A stretch of DNA of 33,306 nt from NCBI GenBank assembly GCA_965660635.1, contig CBFIAS010000021.1:1-33306 (forward strand). The letters run 5' to 3'. Positions 16,137 through 24,474 of the stretch are shown piece by piece. A program made the translations under genes and the position numbers. This stretch comes from UBA7374 sp965660635. Lineage in GTDB: Bacteria; Verrucomicrobiota; Verrucomicrobiia; Opitutales; Coraliomargaritaceae. The first letter of the stretch is position 1. Each line of letters begins with the position of its first letter. The notes under the pieces are model-generated. The model saw only the letters and a list, made by a program, of their open reading frames with translations. It made no database searches and had not been told where the DNA came from.

Positions 16137-18551
16137 CTACCGTGTCGACATCTTTGGATCCACCACATCGCGCAGGACGTCACCAAAGACATTGTAGGCG
16201 ATGACCGTGGCAAAAATCGCGAACCCGGGCGCCAGCATCCACCAGAAGTTCATGAAGAAGACGATCATGTTGCCCTGCGACTGCTTGAGCATGAGGCCCC
16301 AGGATGCCGATGGCTCCGCGATGCCGAGGCCGAGGAAGGAGAGAGCCGCTTCGCCGAGGATGTATCCGGGGATGGACAGGGTGGCTGCGACCAGCAGGTA
16401 ACTGGAAACATTAGGCAGGATATGCCGCAAAAGAATGCGCACGGCTGGCTGGCCCATGCACTCCGCCGCCAGGACATAGGGCCGGTTGCGAATGGAGAGC
16501 GTCATGCCCCGGATGATCCGGGCGGTACCCGCCCAGCCGAGGATGGCGAGGATCACCACGATCACCATGTAAACCTGAACGGGTGACAACCCCGGTTCGA
16601 TCAGCGCCGAACGCAGGGCGAGCAACAGGTAGAGCGTGGGAATCGACATGAGCAGCTCGACCAGGCGCATCGAGACAAAATCAAAGGTTCCCCCGAAATA
16701 GCCGGAAAGCGCCCCGACAAAGAATCCCATCATGAGAGTGATCGAGACACCAATCAGGCCAATTGAAAGGGAGATCCGCGAGCCGTGCAGGAGTCGACTG
16801 AAGATGTCGCGCCCCGTGTCGTCGGCCCCCAGCAGGTAGAAACGTGCAGACGGGTCGTCGCTCTCGATGCCGAAGAGCGTGTGCCGCAGCGGAAAGAGCC
16901 CGAGCAGGCGGTATGGCTCACTCCCTGCGAACAACCGCAGCGGGGCGGTGCCCGCCTCGCCTTCCTTTTGCACATAACGGGAGGAGCCTGACTCCGCCTG
17001 CTCATAGAGCTTGGCATGAAGGCCGCCGTCCTTCCAGGCCAGTCCCGACGGCGGATGGTACGGGCTCGCCAGGTTCTGCTGGGTGATCGGGTACGGCGCG
17101 AGGAAAGGCGCGAACAACGCACCTAAATACAGGACAAAAAGAACCGACAGCGAGACCGCTCCGGCAGGACGCCGCAAAACCTGCCCGAGCAAGTTGCGCG
17201 ACAAGGTATAGACACAGTAGGCGACCAAAGCAACGCAACCAAGGGCGAGCAACGCAGCCAACACAATGCCAAGGTATTTCAGGACGCTACCGGTAATTGA
17301 AAGCAATCCGGGTGCGAAGGACTCCAGGAGGATTTCCAGGAAAAGGATGGCCAGCAGGACGACCCAGACGATCAGGCCCTTCGATGTCGCCTTGCCTCCG
17401 CCGCTGCTGGAAGGCCCCTCCAGCCGGATCCGCGGATCACTCCAGGCCAGCAACAGGTCGGCCAGCAAATTGCCCAGCACCAGCATGAACACACCCATGA
17501 CCACCCCGGCCATGACAACGTACTGGTCCTCGCGCATCAGGGCATCAAAGATCAACTGCCCGAGGCCGGGATAATTCATCACATTCTCCACCAGCAATGC
17601 CCCCGACAAGAGGCTTGAAAACGCGTAGCCGAAGGAGGTGAGCAGCGGGTTGATCGCGTTGCGCAAAACATGCTTAAACATGATCACCCGCTCCTTCAGA
17701 CCCTTCGCCCGTGTCGCCGTGACAAATTCCGAGCGCATGTAATCAATGAAATTGGCCCGCATGATCCGCATCATTCCGGCCACCCCGCCCAGTCCCAAAA
17801 CAATCGTCGGCAGAATCAAATGATAAGCGTAATCGACCAACTGCAGTGCCGGCGAATAAAACTCACTCGCCACCGAGGAGCGCCCACCTTCCGGAAACAA
17901 GCCCGTGACCGCAGCAAAATAGACTGCCAAAATCGCCAGAAAAAATTCCGGTATGGATAACGCCGCATAAGCCAGTANNNNNNNNNNNNNNNNNNNNNNN
18001 NNNNNNNNNNNNNNNNNNNNNNNNNNNNNNNNNNNNNNNNNNNNNNNNNNNNNNNNNNNNNNNNNNNNNNNNNNNAGGGCCGAGATCCGGTCAAAGATCG
18101 AGTCCTTGTAAATCGCCGCAAGCACCCCCAGCGGAATCGCAATCATCCAGGCAAATGTAATTGAAGTGAGCGAGAGCAGGAAGGTCGCCGGCACCCGTTG
18201 CTTCAAAAGACTCAGCACCTCCACCTTGTAGGTCCATGACTCCCCGAAATAAGGCCAGCCAAAGTGCAGGCCGCGCCCCGCCTCGCCCACCCAGGGGCCG
18301 TACTTGAGCGGAGAGACATTGGCCAGCCAGCGCCCGTAGCGGACAAACCAACGGGTTGGTTCCCCTTCCGCGTCCACCAGCCCGAGTTGCCGCTCCTGTT
18401 GCTCGATCAGTTCCGGGGAAATATCCTTCGAGGCACGGGCCTGGGTAAGAAAGTCCCCCGGCGCAAGATACATCAGGAGCGAGACCAGAAGGCTGACCAC
18501 CAGCAGCAGCGGAACCAGCGAAAAAAGACGACGCAGGATAAAGGCGATCAT
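16137..18551 (-). CDS. Fused peptide ABC transporter permease (OppB-like plus OppC-like halves)
   Basis: One reading frame of 804 codons, counting an N-run, encodes two permeases that are usually separate. The N-terminal half (about residues 1-385) has OppB features, including the EAA loop ATRAKGLKERVIMFKHVLRN. A linker with two or three extra hydrophobic segments (about 400-490) follows. The C-terminal half has OppC features: GADDTGRDIFSRLLHGSRIS, the EAA loop around AAECMGQPAVRILLRHILPN and a terminal GDVLRDVVDPK. The start is three bases after the stop of the binding-protein gene, so translation is probably coupled. Positions 17978-18075 are unresolved. Confidence 0.9.
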   Translation of the reverse strand: MIAFILRRLFSLVPLLLVVSLLVSLLMYLAPGDFLTQARASKDISPELIEQQERQLGLVDAEGEPTRWFVRYGRWLANVSPLKYGPWVGEAGRGLHFGWPYFGESWTYKVEVLSLLKQRVPATFLLSLTSITFAWMIAIPLGVLAAIYKDSIFDRISAXXXXXXXXXXXXXXXXXXXXXXXXXXXXXXXXXXLAYAALSIPEFFLAILAVYFAAVTGLFPEGGRSSVASEFYSPALQLVDYAYHLILPTIVLGLGGVAGMMRIMRANFIDYMRSEFVTATRAKGLKERVIMFKHVLRNAINPLLTSFGYAFSSLLSGALLVENVMNYPGLGQLIFDALMREDQYVVMAGVVMGVFMLVLGNLLADLLLAWSDPRIRLEGPSSSGGGKATSKGLIVWVVLLAILFLEILLESFAPGLLSITGSVLKYLGIVLAALLALGCVALVAYCVYTLSRNLLGQVLRRPAGAVSLSVLFVLYLGALFAPFLAPYPITQQNLASPYHPPSGLAWKDGGLHAKLYEQAESGSSRYVQKEGEAGTAPLRLFAGSEPYRLLGLFPLRHTLFGIESDDPSARFYLLGADDTGRDIFSRLLHGSRISLSIGLIGVSITLMMGFFVGALSGYFGGTFDFVSMRLVELLMSIPTLYLLLALRSALIEPGLSPVQVYMVIVVILAILGWAGTARIIRGMTLSIRNRPYVLAAECMGQPAVRILLRHILPNVSSYLLVAATLSIPGYILGEAALSFLGLGIAEPSASWGLMLKQSQGNMIVFFMNFWWMLAPGFAIFATVIAYNVFGDVLRDVVDPKMSTR
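17978..18075. other. Assembly gap (98 N)
   Basis: A run of N inside the permease gene. 98 is two modulo three, so the frame is kept on paper. The flanking residues DRISA and LAYAALSIPEFF, joined almost directly, already give the spacing expected in OppB-type permeases between the DR and SIP motifs; the 34 unknown residues would be excess. The true gap is probably near zero. Confidence 0.95.
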
Positions 18552-18554
18552 TGT

Positions 18555-20396
18555 CTAGTCGGCCCCTTTCTCTTCGGTCCAGAGTTCCTCGATATTCCAC
18601 AGCGTCGTGCCCGCCTTGGGCACATGGACATTGCGCCACTTGTTCTTGATCCCCACATAGCCGTAGGGCGAGAAACCATAGAGCAGCGGCAACTCCTCGG
18701 CCAGGATGGCCTGCACCTCGTGCATATAGGCATAACGCTTCTCCATATCGAGCGTTCGTTCCTGCAATCCAATCAACTCGTCAATCCGCGCCTCCCATTC
18801 CGTCGCGGGCTCCGGTTGCTTGGGATACCACATGTGGTAGATCCCGCTGCTCAAATAAAGCGCCTTGCTCCCGGAAGGATCGTAGGCTGCACCGGAGGAC
18901 CCCCAGCCCAGCATTGTCATGTCGTAGTCGAAGGTGCTGTCCGTACGCCTCTGCAAGGTAGCGAAATCAGCCCGCTGAAGCGTCACCTGAATGCCCAGCT
19001 CCTTCATGTTCTCGACGAAGGTCACCCCGATCTTGTCATAGTACGGGCCCTCCACCAGTAGCAACTCGAAGGCCACCGGCAATCCCCCGCCGTCGTGCAG
19101 CTTGCCGGAGTCGTCCCAGTTGAAGCCCGACTCGCGCAACAAGGCGCGGGCCCTCTCCGGGTCGTATTCATAGCGCGGCAGGTCCGGGTTGTGCCAGCGA
19201 CCCTGGGCAGGCGGGATGATCGAGGTGATCGGCTCGCCCTTGCCGAAGAGCAGCGCGTCGATCAACCCCTGCCGGTTGAGCCCGTGCAGGATCGCCTGCC
19301 GGAAACGCTTGTCCGTGAACCAACGCAGCTTGTGCGGCTTCACGTAGGGATTCCCCTTCGTGTCAGCGCCCCGGTGCTGGTTGAACCAAAGGAAATTAAC
19401 GGAGGCGGACGGTCCCCGCTCATGAATGCTGAAGTCGTAGGTGTCGACCGCCCGGCGCACCCATTCGTAGTCGTCCGCCCCGATGCCGGAAGCATCGCTT
19501 TTGCCCGTGGCAAAATGGGCGATCGCGGTATTCGAGTCCGAGACGAAACGGTAGACCAGGTAGTCCAGGTAGGGCAGCCTCTGCCCCTCGCGGTCAGCCT
19601 TCCAGAAATGAGGATTCGGCGACAACACCAGCCGCTCCCCGGGGCGGTAGGAAAAAAGCACGAATGGCCCGCTGCAGACAATTTCCTCCGGCTCCTCGAT
19701 CGCCGTCTGGGTCGACCACTGCTTGAGGAAACTGCCATCCAAAAAGGAAGACTCCAGTTTGTGCTTGGGCAGGATCGGCTGACCGATGTCGAAAAGGAAG
19801 GGCGCATACACGTCCGGCAGGTCGAAGCGCACCGTGCGCCCGTCCACCTTGGTGTAGCGCAGCTTCTCGCCATTGATGTGGAATTGCGCGTAATAGCGCG
19901 AGGGATAGCGCGGCAGCACCTTGCCCGACTCCGGGTCTTTCTTCTCAGCCAGAATGCAGTCAAAAGTGAACACCACGTCGTCTGCCGTCAGCGGCTGCCC
20001 GTCGCTCCAGCGCAGACCCTCCCGAAGACGGAAAGTGTAGCTCCGGTTATCCGGCCCGAACTCCCAGGATTCCGCCAGCCCCGGGTAGAACCGCTCCGTC
20101 CGCGGATCGTACTCCACCAGGCTGGAAAGCAACCGCGAGAGCACCAAGCTGGTCGAGAGGTTGTTCGGCACCATCGGATTGAAGGTCGTCGGCTGCGTTG
20201 TCTCGTTTAAAATAAAGATCCCGCCATACTGGCCCGGCTCGGAATCAACCACCTGTGCCCCGGCCGGAAGCGGATGCTCTCCGCGCAAAACGGCAGGCGG
20301 CTTCCCGCAACCGCACAACAGCGCGAAGGCAAGCACAACCAGCCCCCAACACAAGGGGCGGACGAGCCGCGGGGAATTTGGCGATCCTGATTTCAT
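18555..20396 (-). CDS. Extracellular solute-binding lipoprotein of a peptide-type ABC transporter (SBP family 5)
   Basis: A 613-residue binding protein that should capture a peptide-like substrate and deliver it to the fused permease. The N-terminus has a hydrophobic signal ending in LLCGC, with the probable lipidated Cys at residue 30. Family-5 landmarks follow: FNPMVPNNLSTS, a LAESWEF block, and LREGLRWSDGQPLTADDVVFTFD. Length is within the family range. I start at 20396 (MKSGSPNS); the frame is open to 20534, but that would run through the lexA promoter. Three bases separate its stop from the permease start. Substrate unknown. Confidence 0.94.
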   Translation of the reverse strand: MKSGSPNSPRLVRPLCWGLVVLAFALLCGCGKPPAVLRGEHPLPAGAQVVDSEPGQYGGIFILNETTQPTTFNPMVPNNLSTSLVLSRLLSSLVEYDPRTERFYPGLAESWEFGPDNRSYTFRLREGLRWSDGQPLTADDVVFTFDCILAEKKDPESGKVLPRYPSRYYAQFHINGEKLRYTKVDGRTVRFDLPDVYAPFLFDIGQPILPKHKLESSFLDGSFLKQWSTQTAIEEPEEIVCSGPFVLFSYRPGERLVLSPNPHFWKADREGQRLPYLDYLVYRFVSDSNTAIAHFATGKSDASGIGADDYEWVRRAVDTYDFSIHERGPSASVNFLWFNQHRGADTKGNPYVKPHKLRWFTDKRFRQAILHGLNRQGLIDALLFGKGEPITSIIPPAQGRWHNPDLPRYEYDPERARALLRESGFNWDDSGKLHDGGGLPVAFELLLVEGPYYDKIGVTFVENMKELGIQVTLQRADFATLQRRTDSTFDYDMTMLGWGSSGAAYDPSGSKALYLSSGIYHMWYPKQPEPATEWEARIDELIGLQERTLDMEKRYAYMHEVQAILAEELPLLYGFSPYGYVGIKNKWRNVHVPKAGTTLWNIEELWTEEKGAD

Positions 20397-20481
20397 CAAA
20401 AGCCACAGCCAAGAACCGCCGCGTCCTTTATTCAACCCTATACCGCGCCGATTGCCGCTCCAGAAAAACCCATTCCAGCGC

Positions 20482-20510
20482 TTGACAATGCACGCCCGTT
20501 CACCTAAACA
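20482..20510 (+). promoter_or_regulatory. lexA promoter with a possible overlapping LexA box
   Basis: TTGACA (20482-20487), a 17-base spacer and TAAACA (20505-20510) form a good vegetative promoter. Transcription would start near 20517, only about four bases before the lexA ATG at 20521. CGTTC (20497-20501), four bases, then AAACA (20506-20510) matches eight of ten fixed positions of TGTTC-N4-GAACA, the verrucomicrobial LexA motif as I recall it. It overlaps the -10, as expected for autorepression. Confidence 0.65.
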
Positions 20511-20520
20511 TGCGCACACC

Positions 20521-21162
20521 ATGAAAGAACTCACCGCCCGTCAAAAGGAAATACTGGAATTCATCGAGCACCATGAATGGCGCAACGGCTTCTGGCCGAG
20601 CATCCGCGAGATCCAGGAGCGTTTCAACTTCCGCAGCACCAACGCCGTGATGGGCCACCTCCGCGCCCTTGAGCGCAAGGGCGTACTCGAGCGCATCCCC
20701 GGCCAGGCCCGCACCTTCCGTATCATCCGCCCGGACGATCCAGACGCCGTCAAAATGCCTGAAGACGCCACCGAAGTCGTCGAAATACCCGTCGTCGGCG
20801 CCATCGCCGCAGGCTACCCCGATCGCGTCGAGTCCGCCGGTGAGATCGGGCGCCTCCAGGTCGACATCGCCAGCGCAGGCTTCAGCAGCCGCCGTCGCAG
20901 CTTTGCCCTGCAAGTGCGCGGAGAGAGCATGGTCGATGCCGAGATCTATGATGGAGACATGGTGGTGATTGAGCCGCGCGAGGCGCGCGACGGCGATATC
21001 GTGGCCGCCCTGATCGACCATGAGACGACTCTCAAACGCTATATCCAGAAGCCGGGTGAGCCCCCCTACCTCAAGGCCGAAAACAAGTTCTACCCGGAAC
21101 TGCACCCGGTAAACGAGTTGACCATACAAGGCGTAGCCAAGGCAGTCGTCCGCAGCCTCTGA
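20521..21162 (+). CDS. lexA: LexA repressor
   Basis: A 213-residue SOS repressor. Residues 1-70 form a winged helix (LTARQKEILEFI, then SIREIQERFNFRSTNAVMGHLRALERKG). The self-cleavage bond is Ala97-Gly98 in GAIAAGYP. The catalytic pair is Ser136 (RGESMVD) and Lys172 (TLKRY), both present. LexA represses DNA-repair genes until RecA triggers self-cleavage. The start at 20521 matches the family N-terminus MKELTxRQ; the frame runs open to 20161 but that covers the promoter and the divergent binding-protein gene. A lipoprotein and a DNA glycosylase gene follow on the same strand. Confidence 0.97.
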   Translation: MKELTARQKEILEFIEHHEWRNGFWPSIREIQERFNFRSTNAVMGHLRALERKGVLERIPGQARTFRIIRPDDPDAVKMPEDATEVVEIPVVGAIAAGYPDRVESAGEIGRLQVDIASAGFSSRRRSFALQVRGESMVDAEIYDGDMVVIEPREARDGDIVAALIDHETTLKRYIQKPGEPPYLKAENKFYPELHPVNELTIQGVAKAVVRSL

Positions 21163-21222
21163 GCAAGGCAACCTGCGCGCAGCATTGACAAGCCTGCCGT
21201 CTTGTCGAACCTGCAAGCCATC

Positions 21223-21717
21223 ATGCGCCCGCTTCTTCTTCTCTCCCTCTCCGCGCTGCTCACTGCCTGCGGTACCACGGGCAGCCAGCGCGAAATCGAA
21301 TCGGTCGGGATCAAGGAGATTATCCCCCGCCGCATGGAGACCAGCCAGTTCGTCCGTATCCAGGAGTACCGCACCGGCTCCGAGTACGCCGGCAACCGGC
21401 TCATCCTCCGCACCGATCCCAGCCAGCGCGACGGCTTCTACTTCACCCTCCTGCTCGATACCAAAGCGCACCGCCTCCCCCAAGGCACCATCATCATTGG
21501 CGAGTTCTACTCCAAAGCCAATGCCGGCAAGCAAAGCCATACCTTTGCCTTCCCTCCAGACCGTCCCAAAACAAAAGCCGTCCTTGTCGGCTTGACCGGG
21601 GAAGCCTGGCCCTTCAACCCGGAGGAGGATGTCGTGCCCGCCGCCTGGCGCTTTCAAATCGTCGGGCCGGACGGGGAGATATTCGGCCAGAAGCAAAGCT
21701 ATCTTTGGGAGAAGTGA
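21223..21717 (+). CDS. Predicted lipoprotein, function unknown
   Basis: A 164-residue protein with a signal peptide and lipobox LTAC, lipidated Cys at residue 16. The mature part has beta-rich patterns (RLILRTDPSQRDGFYFTLLLD, GTIIIGEFYSKANAG) and no family I recognise. I use the ATG at 21223; a TTG at 21202 is possible but would lengthen the signal sequence. It lies 60 bases after lexA and overlaps the next gene by four bases or more, so lexA, this gene and the glycosylase may be co-transcribed. Confidence 0.78.
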   Translation: MRPLLLLSLSALLTACGTTGSQREIESVGIKEIIPRRMETSQFVRIQEYRTGSEYAGNRLILRTDPSQRDGFYFTLLLDTKAHRLPQGTIIIGEFYSKANAGKQSHTFAFPPDRPKTKAVLVGLTGEAWPFNPEEDVVPAAWRFQIVGPDGEIFGQKQSYLWEK

Positions 21718-22589
21718 GCTTCACGCCCTGGCAGCCCTGGCCGGAGGCTCCGGATATTCCCGCAGGCACACTCGAAGAAATCCTCGATGGCGGGCAAGCC
21801 TTCCGCTGGAAAAAGATCGACGGCTACTTTGAAGGACGCTGGGGACAACACGTCGCCCGGTTGCGCCCGGACTGCGCAGGCCGCATCGAATACGCCTTCC
21901 CCGAAAACTGCGACGAGGACGCCGAGCGCCAGGCCTTGGCCCGCTACCTGGCCACAGGCACCGACTTCCCCACGCTGACCGATACCCTGCCCTGGCGCAG
22001 CGATCACGTCCTGCAAAATGCCATTCAGCACTTTCCCGGCATGCGCATCCTTCGGCAACCCTTTGCTGAAACACTCTTCTGCTTCCTCTGCTCCTCCGCC
22101 AAGCAGATCCCCCACATCAAGGCCATCTGCGAAAACGTCGCCAACGACCTCGGCCCCGCCTTGCCCGACGGCAGCCATGCCCTACCCGATTGGGCAACCA
22201 TCGCCGAGGCCGGAGAGTCCGCCCTGCGCCACGCACGACTTGGCTATCGGGCACGTTACATCCACCAGACTGCCTGTTTTCTCGCAGAAAACCCCGGCTG
22301 GCTCGAAGACACCGAGAAGCTGCCAACCGATCACGCCCGTGACCGCCTCATCACCCTGCCCGGAGTCGGCCCGAAGATTGCCGACTGCGTCCTGCTTTTC
22401 GGTGCCGGGCGAATGGATGCCTTTCCCATCGATACCTGGATCGCTAAAATACTCGCCTGCGCCTACGGCCTCGAAGACTGGCCCATGCCCCGCTTGCAGG
22501 CATTCGCCCGCGCACACTTCGGCCAAACCTGCGGGTTTGCCCAGCAGTACCTCTTCTCCGCCGTGCGCGCAGGGATCATCCCGGGTTGA
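21714..22589 (+). CDS. ogg: OGG1-type 8-oxoguanine DNA glycosylase
   Basis: A 291-residue HhH-GPD glycosylase/AP lyase of the OGG1 (eukaryote-like) branch, removing oxidised guanine from DNA. The N-terminal domain includes DGGQAFRW, as in OGG1. The helix-hairpin-helix and catalytic centre read LPGVGPKIADCVLLF...FPIDTW, containing the nucleophilic Lys (about residue 221) and the catalytic Asp (about 240). I prefer the GTG at 21714, whose GTGA overlaps the TGA stop of the lipoprotein gene; a TTG at 21705 is an alternative. The segment equivalent to the Asn-rich loop of OGG1 reads SSAKQIPHI. Its end overlaps convergent psd by 14 bases. Confidence 0.88.
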   Translation: MSFTPWQPWPEAPDIPAGTLEEILDGGQAFRWKKIDGYFEGRWGQHVARLRPDCAGRIEYAFPENCDEDAERQALARYLATGTDFPTLTDTLPWRSDHVLQNAIQHFPGMRILRQPFAETLFCFLCSSAKQIPHIKAICENVANDLGPALPDGSHALPDWATIAEAGESALRHARLGYRARYIHQTACFLAENPGWLEDTEKLPTDHARDRLITLPGVGPKIADCVLLFGAGRMDAFPIDTWIAKILACAYGLEDWPMPRLQAFARAHFGQTCGFAQQYLFSAVRAGIIPG

Positions 22590-23487
22590 TCCCGCAGCGC
22601 TCGCCCATCCGGGCGTACACTTCGATTCCTTTTTCCGAGTGCTTCCGCAAATCCGCATCAAAAGAAATCGCACCCTTCTTGAAAACGGTCGCCACACAAG
22701 AACCGCCAAAAGCGAAAAAGCCCTTCTCTTCCCCCTTCCCGACCGTGCCCGGCCGGTACGTCTGCTCAATCCGTCCCACGCAAGTCGCGCCGATCTCCAG
22801 CAACAACACCTTGCCGAACACCGGCGAATGAAGAAGCGTTCGCACACGCCGGTTCTCCCAGAGAATGGACAATCGGCGACGTAAAGCCAGCGGACTAACC
22901 GAGCGCAGGCTGCCCGGCAGCAGGACGGACTCGCCCGCCTCGCCGTCCGCCGGGAAATGAAAACGATGGTAGTCCACCGGGCACAGCCGGGAGAGCAGCA
23001 AGCTGCCATCCGCGAATTCCGCGCCCAGCCCTGCATCGCCAATCAAGCCGGGTAGATCAAACCGTTGCCCCTTGATCAAAAAGCCATCCCCGCAAGTGAC
23101 GTTTTCAAAAACCAGATGCCGCCCATCCGCCGGAAAGACCGCAACCGCCCCGCCAGGATCCACTGGACGCGCGCCCGTACGCAAACGGCGGTGAAAAAAC
23201 GCGTTGAAATGTGGGTAACCGTTCTCCGGTTGTTCAAAATCATCCATCCCGACGCCGTATGTCCCGATAAAAGGAGCGATCTTCTGGCGGCTGGCGGAAC
23301 GGTTCATCCAGCACCCGTAAAGCCAGGAGAAAACCGGCCTCTTGATCGCCAGCGCCACGGTCAACCGCCCCAGCGGATTGCCATAGGCCCAACGCAAGAA
23401 GCTCTCCCCGTAGACTTTCTCCGCCTCCATCCGGCCAGTCCTGCGGTTGTGCACAAGGATCGGCGTGCTGTTATCCGGCTCAGCCAT
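22576..23487 (-). CDS. psd: Phosphatidylserine decarboxylase
   Basis: A 303-residue pyruvoyl enzyme that converts phosphatidylserine to phosphatidylethanolamine at the membrane. Landmarks: NAFFHRRLRTGARPVD, Asp121 in PADGRH, DYHRFHFP with His174/His177, and the self-cleavage site GGS, with Ser263 the pyruvoyl precursor. The motif reads FGGSC instead of LGST. That places it nearer the longer type seen in clostridia and chlamydiae than E. coli Psd; this assignment is by eye. Its start overlaps the end of crcB by eight bases, so it is the last gene of a crcB-crcB-psd operon. Confidence 0.93.
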   Translation of the reverse strand: MAEPDNSTPILVHNRRTGRMEAEKVYGESFLRWAYGNPLGRLTVALAIKRPVFSWLYGCWMNRSASRQKIAPFIGTYGVGMDDFEQPENGYPHFNAFFHRRLRTGARPVDPGGAVAVFPADGRHLVFENVTCGDGFLIKGQRFDLPGLIGDAGLGAEFADGSLLLSRLCPVDYHRFHFPADGEAGESVLLPGSLRSVSPLALRRRLSILWENRRVRTLLHSPVFGKVLLLEIGATCVGRIEQTYRPGTVGKGEEKGFFAFGGSCVATVFKKGAISFDADLRKHSEKGIEVYARMGERCGINPG

Positions 23488-23905
23488 CTTCGCGCCCGGT
23501 TGCCGCGGCGGACGACGCTCTACCCGCCAGCGAATAGGACAGGCCGGCCCACACCGCGAGGATGCCCAGCCCCAGAGTGTTCGCGGCGTACAGCCCGGCC
23601 AGCGGCCCGCGCCCTTCCAGCGTCATGCTCAGCACCTCCCGGCTGAAGGCCGAAAACGTGGTGAACCCGCCACACACCCCGGTGATCCAGAAGTGCCAGC
23701 GGCCGGAAGCCCCAAGCACACCGTCAGCTGAGGCCCAGCGACCCGCCAGCAGGCCGATCAAGAGGGACCCAAAAAGATTCACCAGCAAGGTCGAGGCCGG
23801 GAACGCCAGCCCCGCGCCGGAGCCAAACAGGCAATCCAGTGAGTAACGGGTGGATCCGCCCAGCGCACTGCCCGCCGCCACCAGAACCAGCGCATTCGCC
23901 TTCAT
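23480..23905 (-). CDS. crcB: Fluoride channel subunit CrcB/Fluc (second of a pair)
   Basis: A 141-residue four-helix membrane protein. CrcB motifs: GGSTRY near the N-terminus, LLVNLFGSLLIGLL with the pore Asn, and GGFTTFSAFSREV with the Phe/Thr/Ser fluoride-path residues. Fluc channels export toxic fluoride as dimers. Start 23905 overlaps the stop of the upstream crcB by four bases (ATGA), and its end overlaps psd by eight. A longer open frame to 24382 runs across the upstream gene and is not used. With the neighbouring copy it probably forms a heterodimer. Confidence 0.94.
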   Translation of the reverse strand: MKANALVLVAAGSALGGSTRYSLDCLFGSGAGLAFPASTLLVNLFGSLLIGLLAGRWASADGVLGASGRWHFWITGVCGGFTTFSAFSREVLSMTLEGRGPLAGLYAANTLGLGILAVWAGLSYSLAGRASSAAATGREDG

Positions 23906-24282
23906 CCGAAGAACCTCCCTCCGGCCACCGAGCCGAGCCAGACCAGCCCCATGCAGAGCGGCAGGCTCAGTGCCAGCTTTGCCCCGAAACGACCCCACTG
24001 CCCCTTCGAGGCAAGCTCCAGCGCCTGCAGGCTGAAGGTCGAAAAAGTCGTCAAACCGCCGCAAAAGCCCGCTGCCGCAAAGGCATGGCCTGTCGCGCCG
24101 TTGCCCCCTGTGCCGGAAAGACCCGCCCCAATGAACAGGCCCAGCAGGAGACATCCCAGTGCGTTCACCGCCAGCGTGCCCCAGGGAAACTCCGACCGAA
24201 GACACCCGGGCAACCCGGTGGCAACCAGATGCCGACAGGCCCCGCCAAGCGCCCCGCCAAGGGCTGCCAATAAAAAAGACAT
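23902..24282 (-). CDS. crcB: Fluoride channel subunit CrcB/Fluc (first of a pair)
   Basis: A 126-residue CrcB homologue with GGACRH, LAVNALGCLLLG and GGLTTFSTFSLQ. It differs clearly from its neighbour, so this is the paired, likely heterodimeric arrangement in which the two subunits insert in opposite orientations. It is first in the crcB-crcB-psd operon. I looked upstream (24283-24420, minus strand) for a fluoride riboswitch and did not find its conserved segments. Confidence 0.94.
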   Translation of the reverse strand: MSFLLAALGGALGGACRHLVATGLPGCLRSEFPWGTLAVNALGCLLLGLFIGAGLSGTGGNGATGHAFAAAGFCGGLTTFSTFSLQALELASKGQWGRFGAKLALSLPLCMGLVWLGSVAGGRFFG

Positions 24283-24407
24283 GAAACCCAGCTAGCCGAA
24301 AAGCTGCCGGACTGTAAAGCAAAGGCACAGGCAAAAAATCCCGGTTTTCCCTGAAACTTCCTTCCGCAGGCGACGACTTCAATGGTGCATGCGCGTGCTT
24401 ATCTGCA

Positions 24408-24436
24408 TTGACCTGAGTTCAACAGCTCGCTAATTA
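24408..24436 (+). promoter_or_regulatory. Candidate promoter of the cytochrome-type gene cluster
   Basis: TTGACC (24408-24413), 17 bases, then TAATTA (24431-24436). A start near 24443 would give a leader of about 32 bases before the ATG at 24475. The stretch is the only AT-rich segment in the divergent space with the crcB operon. Confidence 0.55.
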
Positions 24437-24474
24437 TTAAAACGCTTACCCTTCAATTTGTTATTCCGCTGTTC

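Noticed and set aside
20397..20534. Longer start for the solute-binding protein
   Set aside because: It would put 46 residues before a normal lipoprotein signal and would run through the lexA promoter.
21185..21213. Promoter for the lipoprotein after lexA
   Set aside because: TTGACA is present at 21185-21190, but the sequence 17 bases on (AACCTG) is a poor -10, and 16- or 18-base spacing is no better.
24283..24420. Fluoride riboswitch before the crcB pair
   Set aside because: Read on the minus strand, I found neither the GGCGATG-type start nor the CTGATGACTCCT-like conserved segment in this leader.
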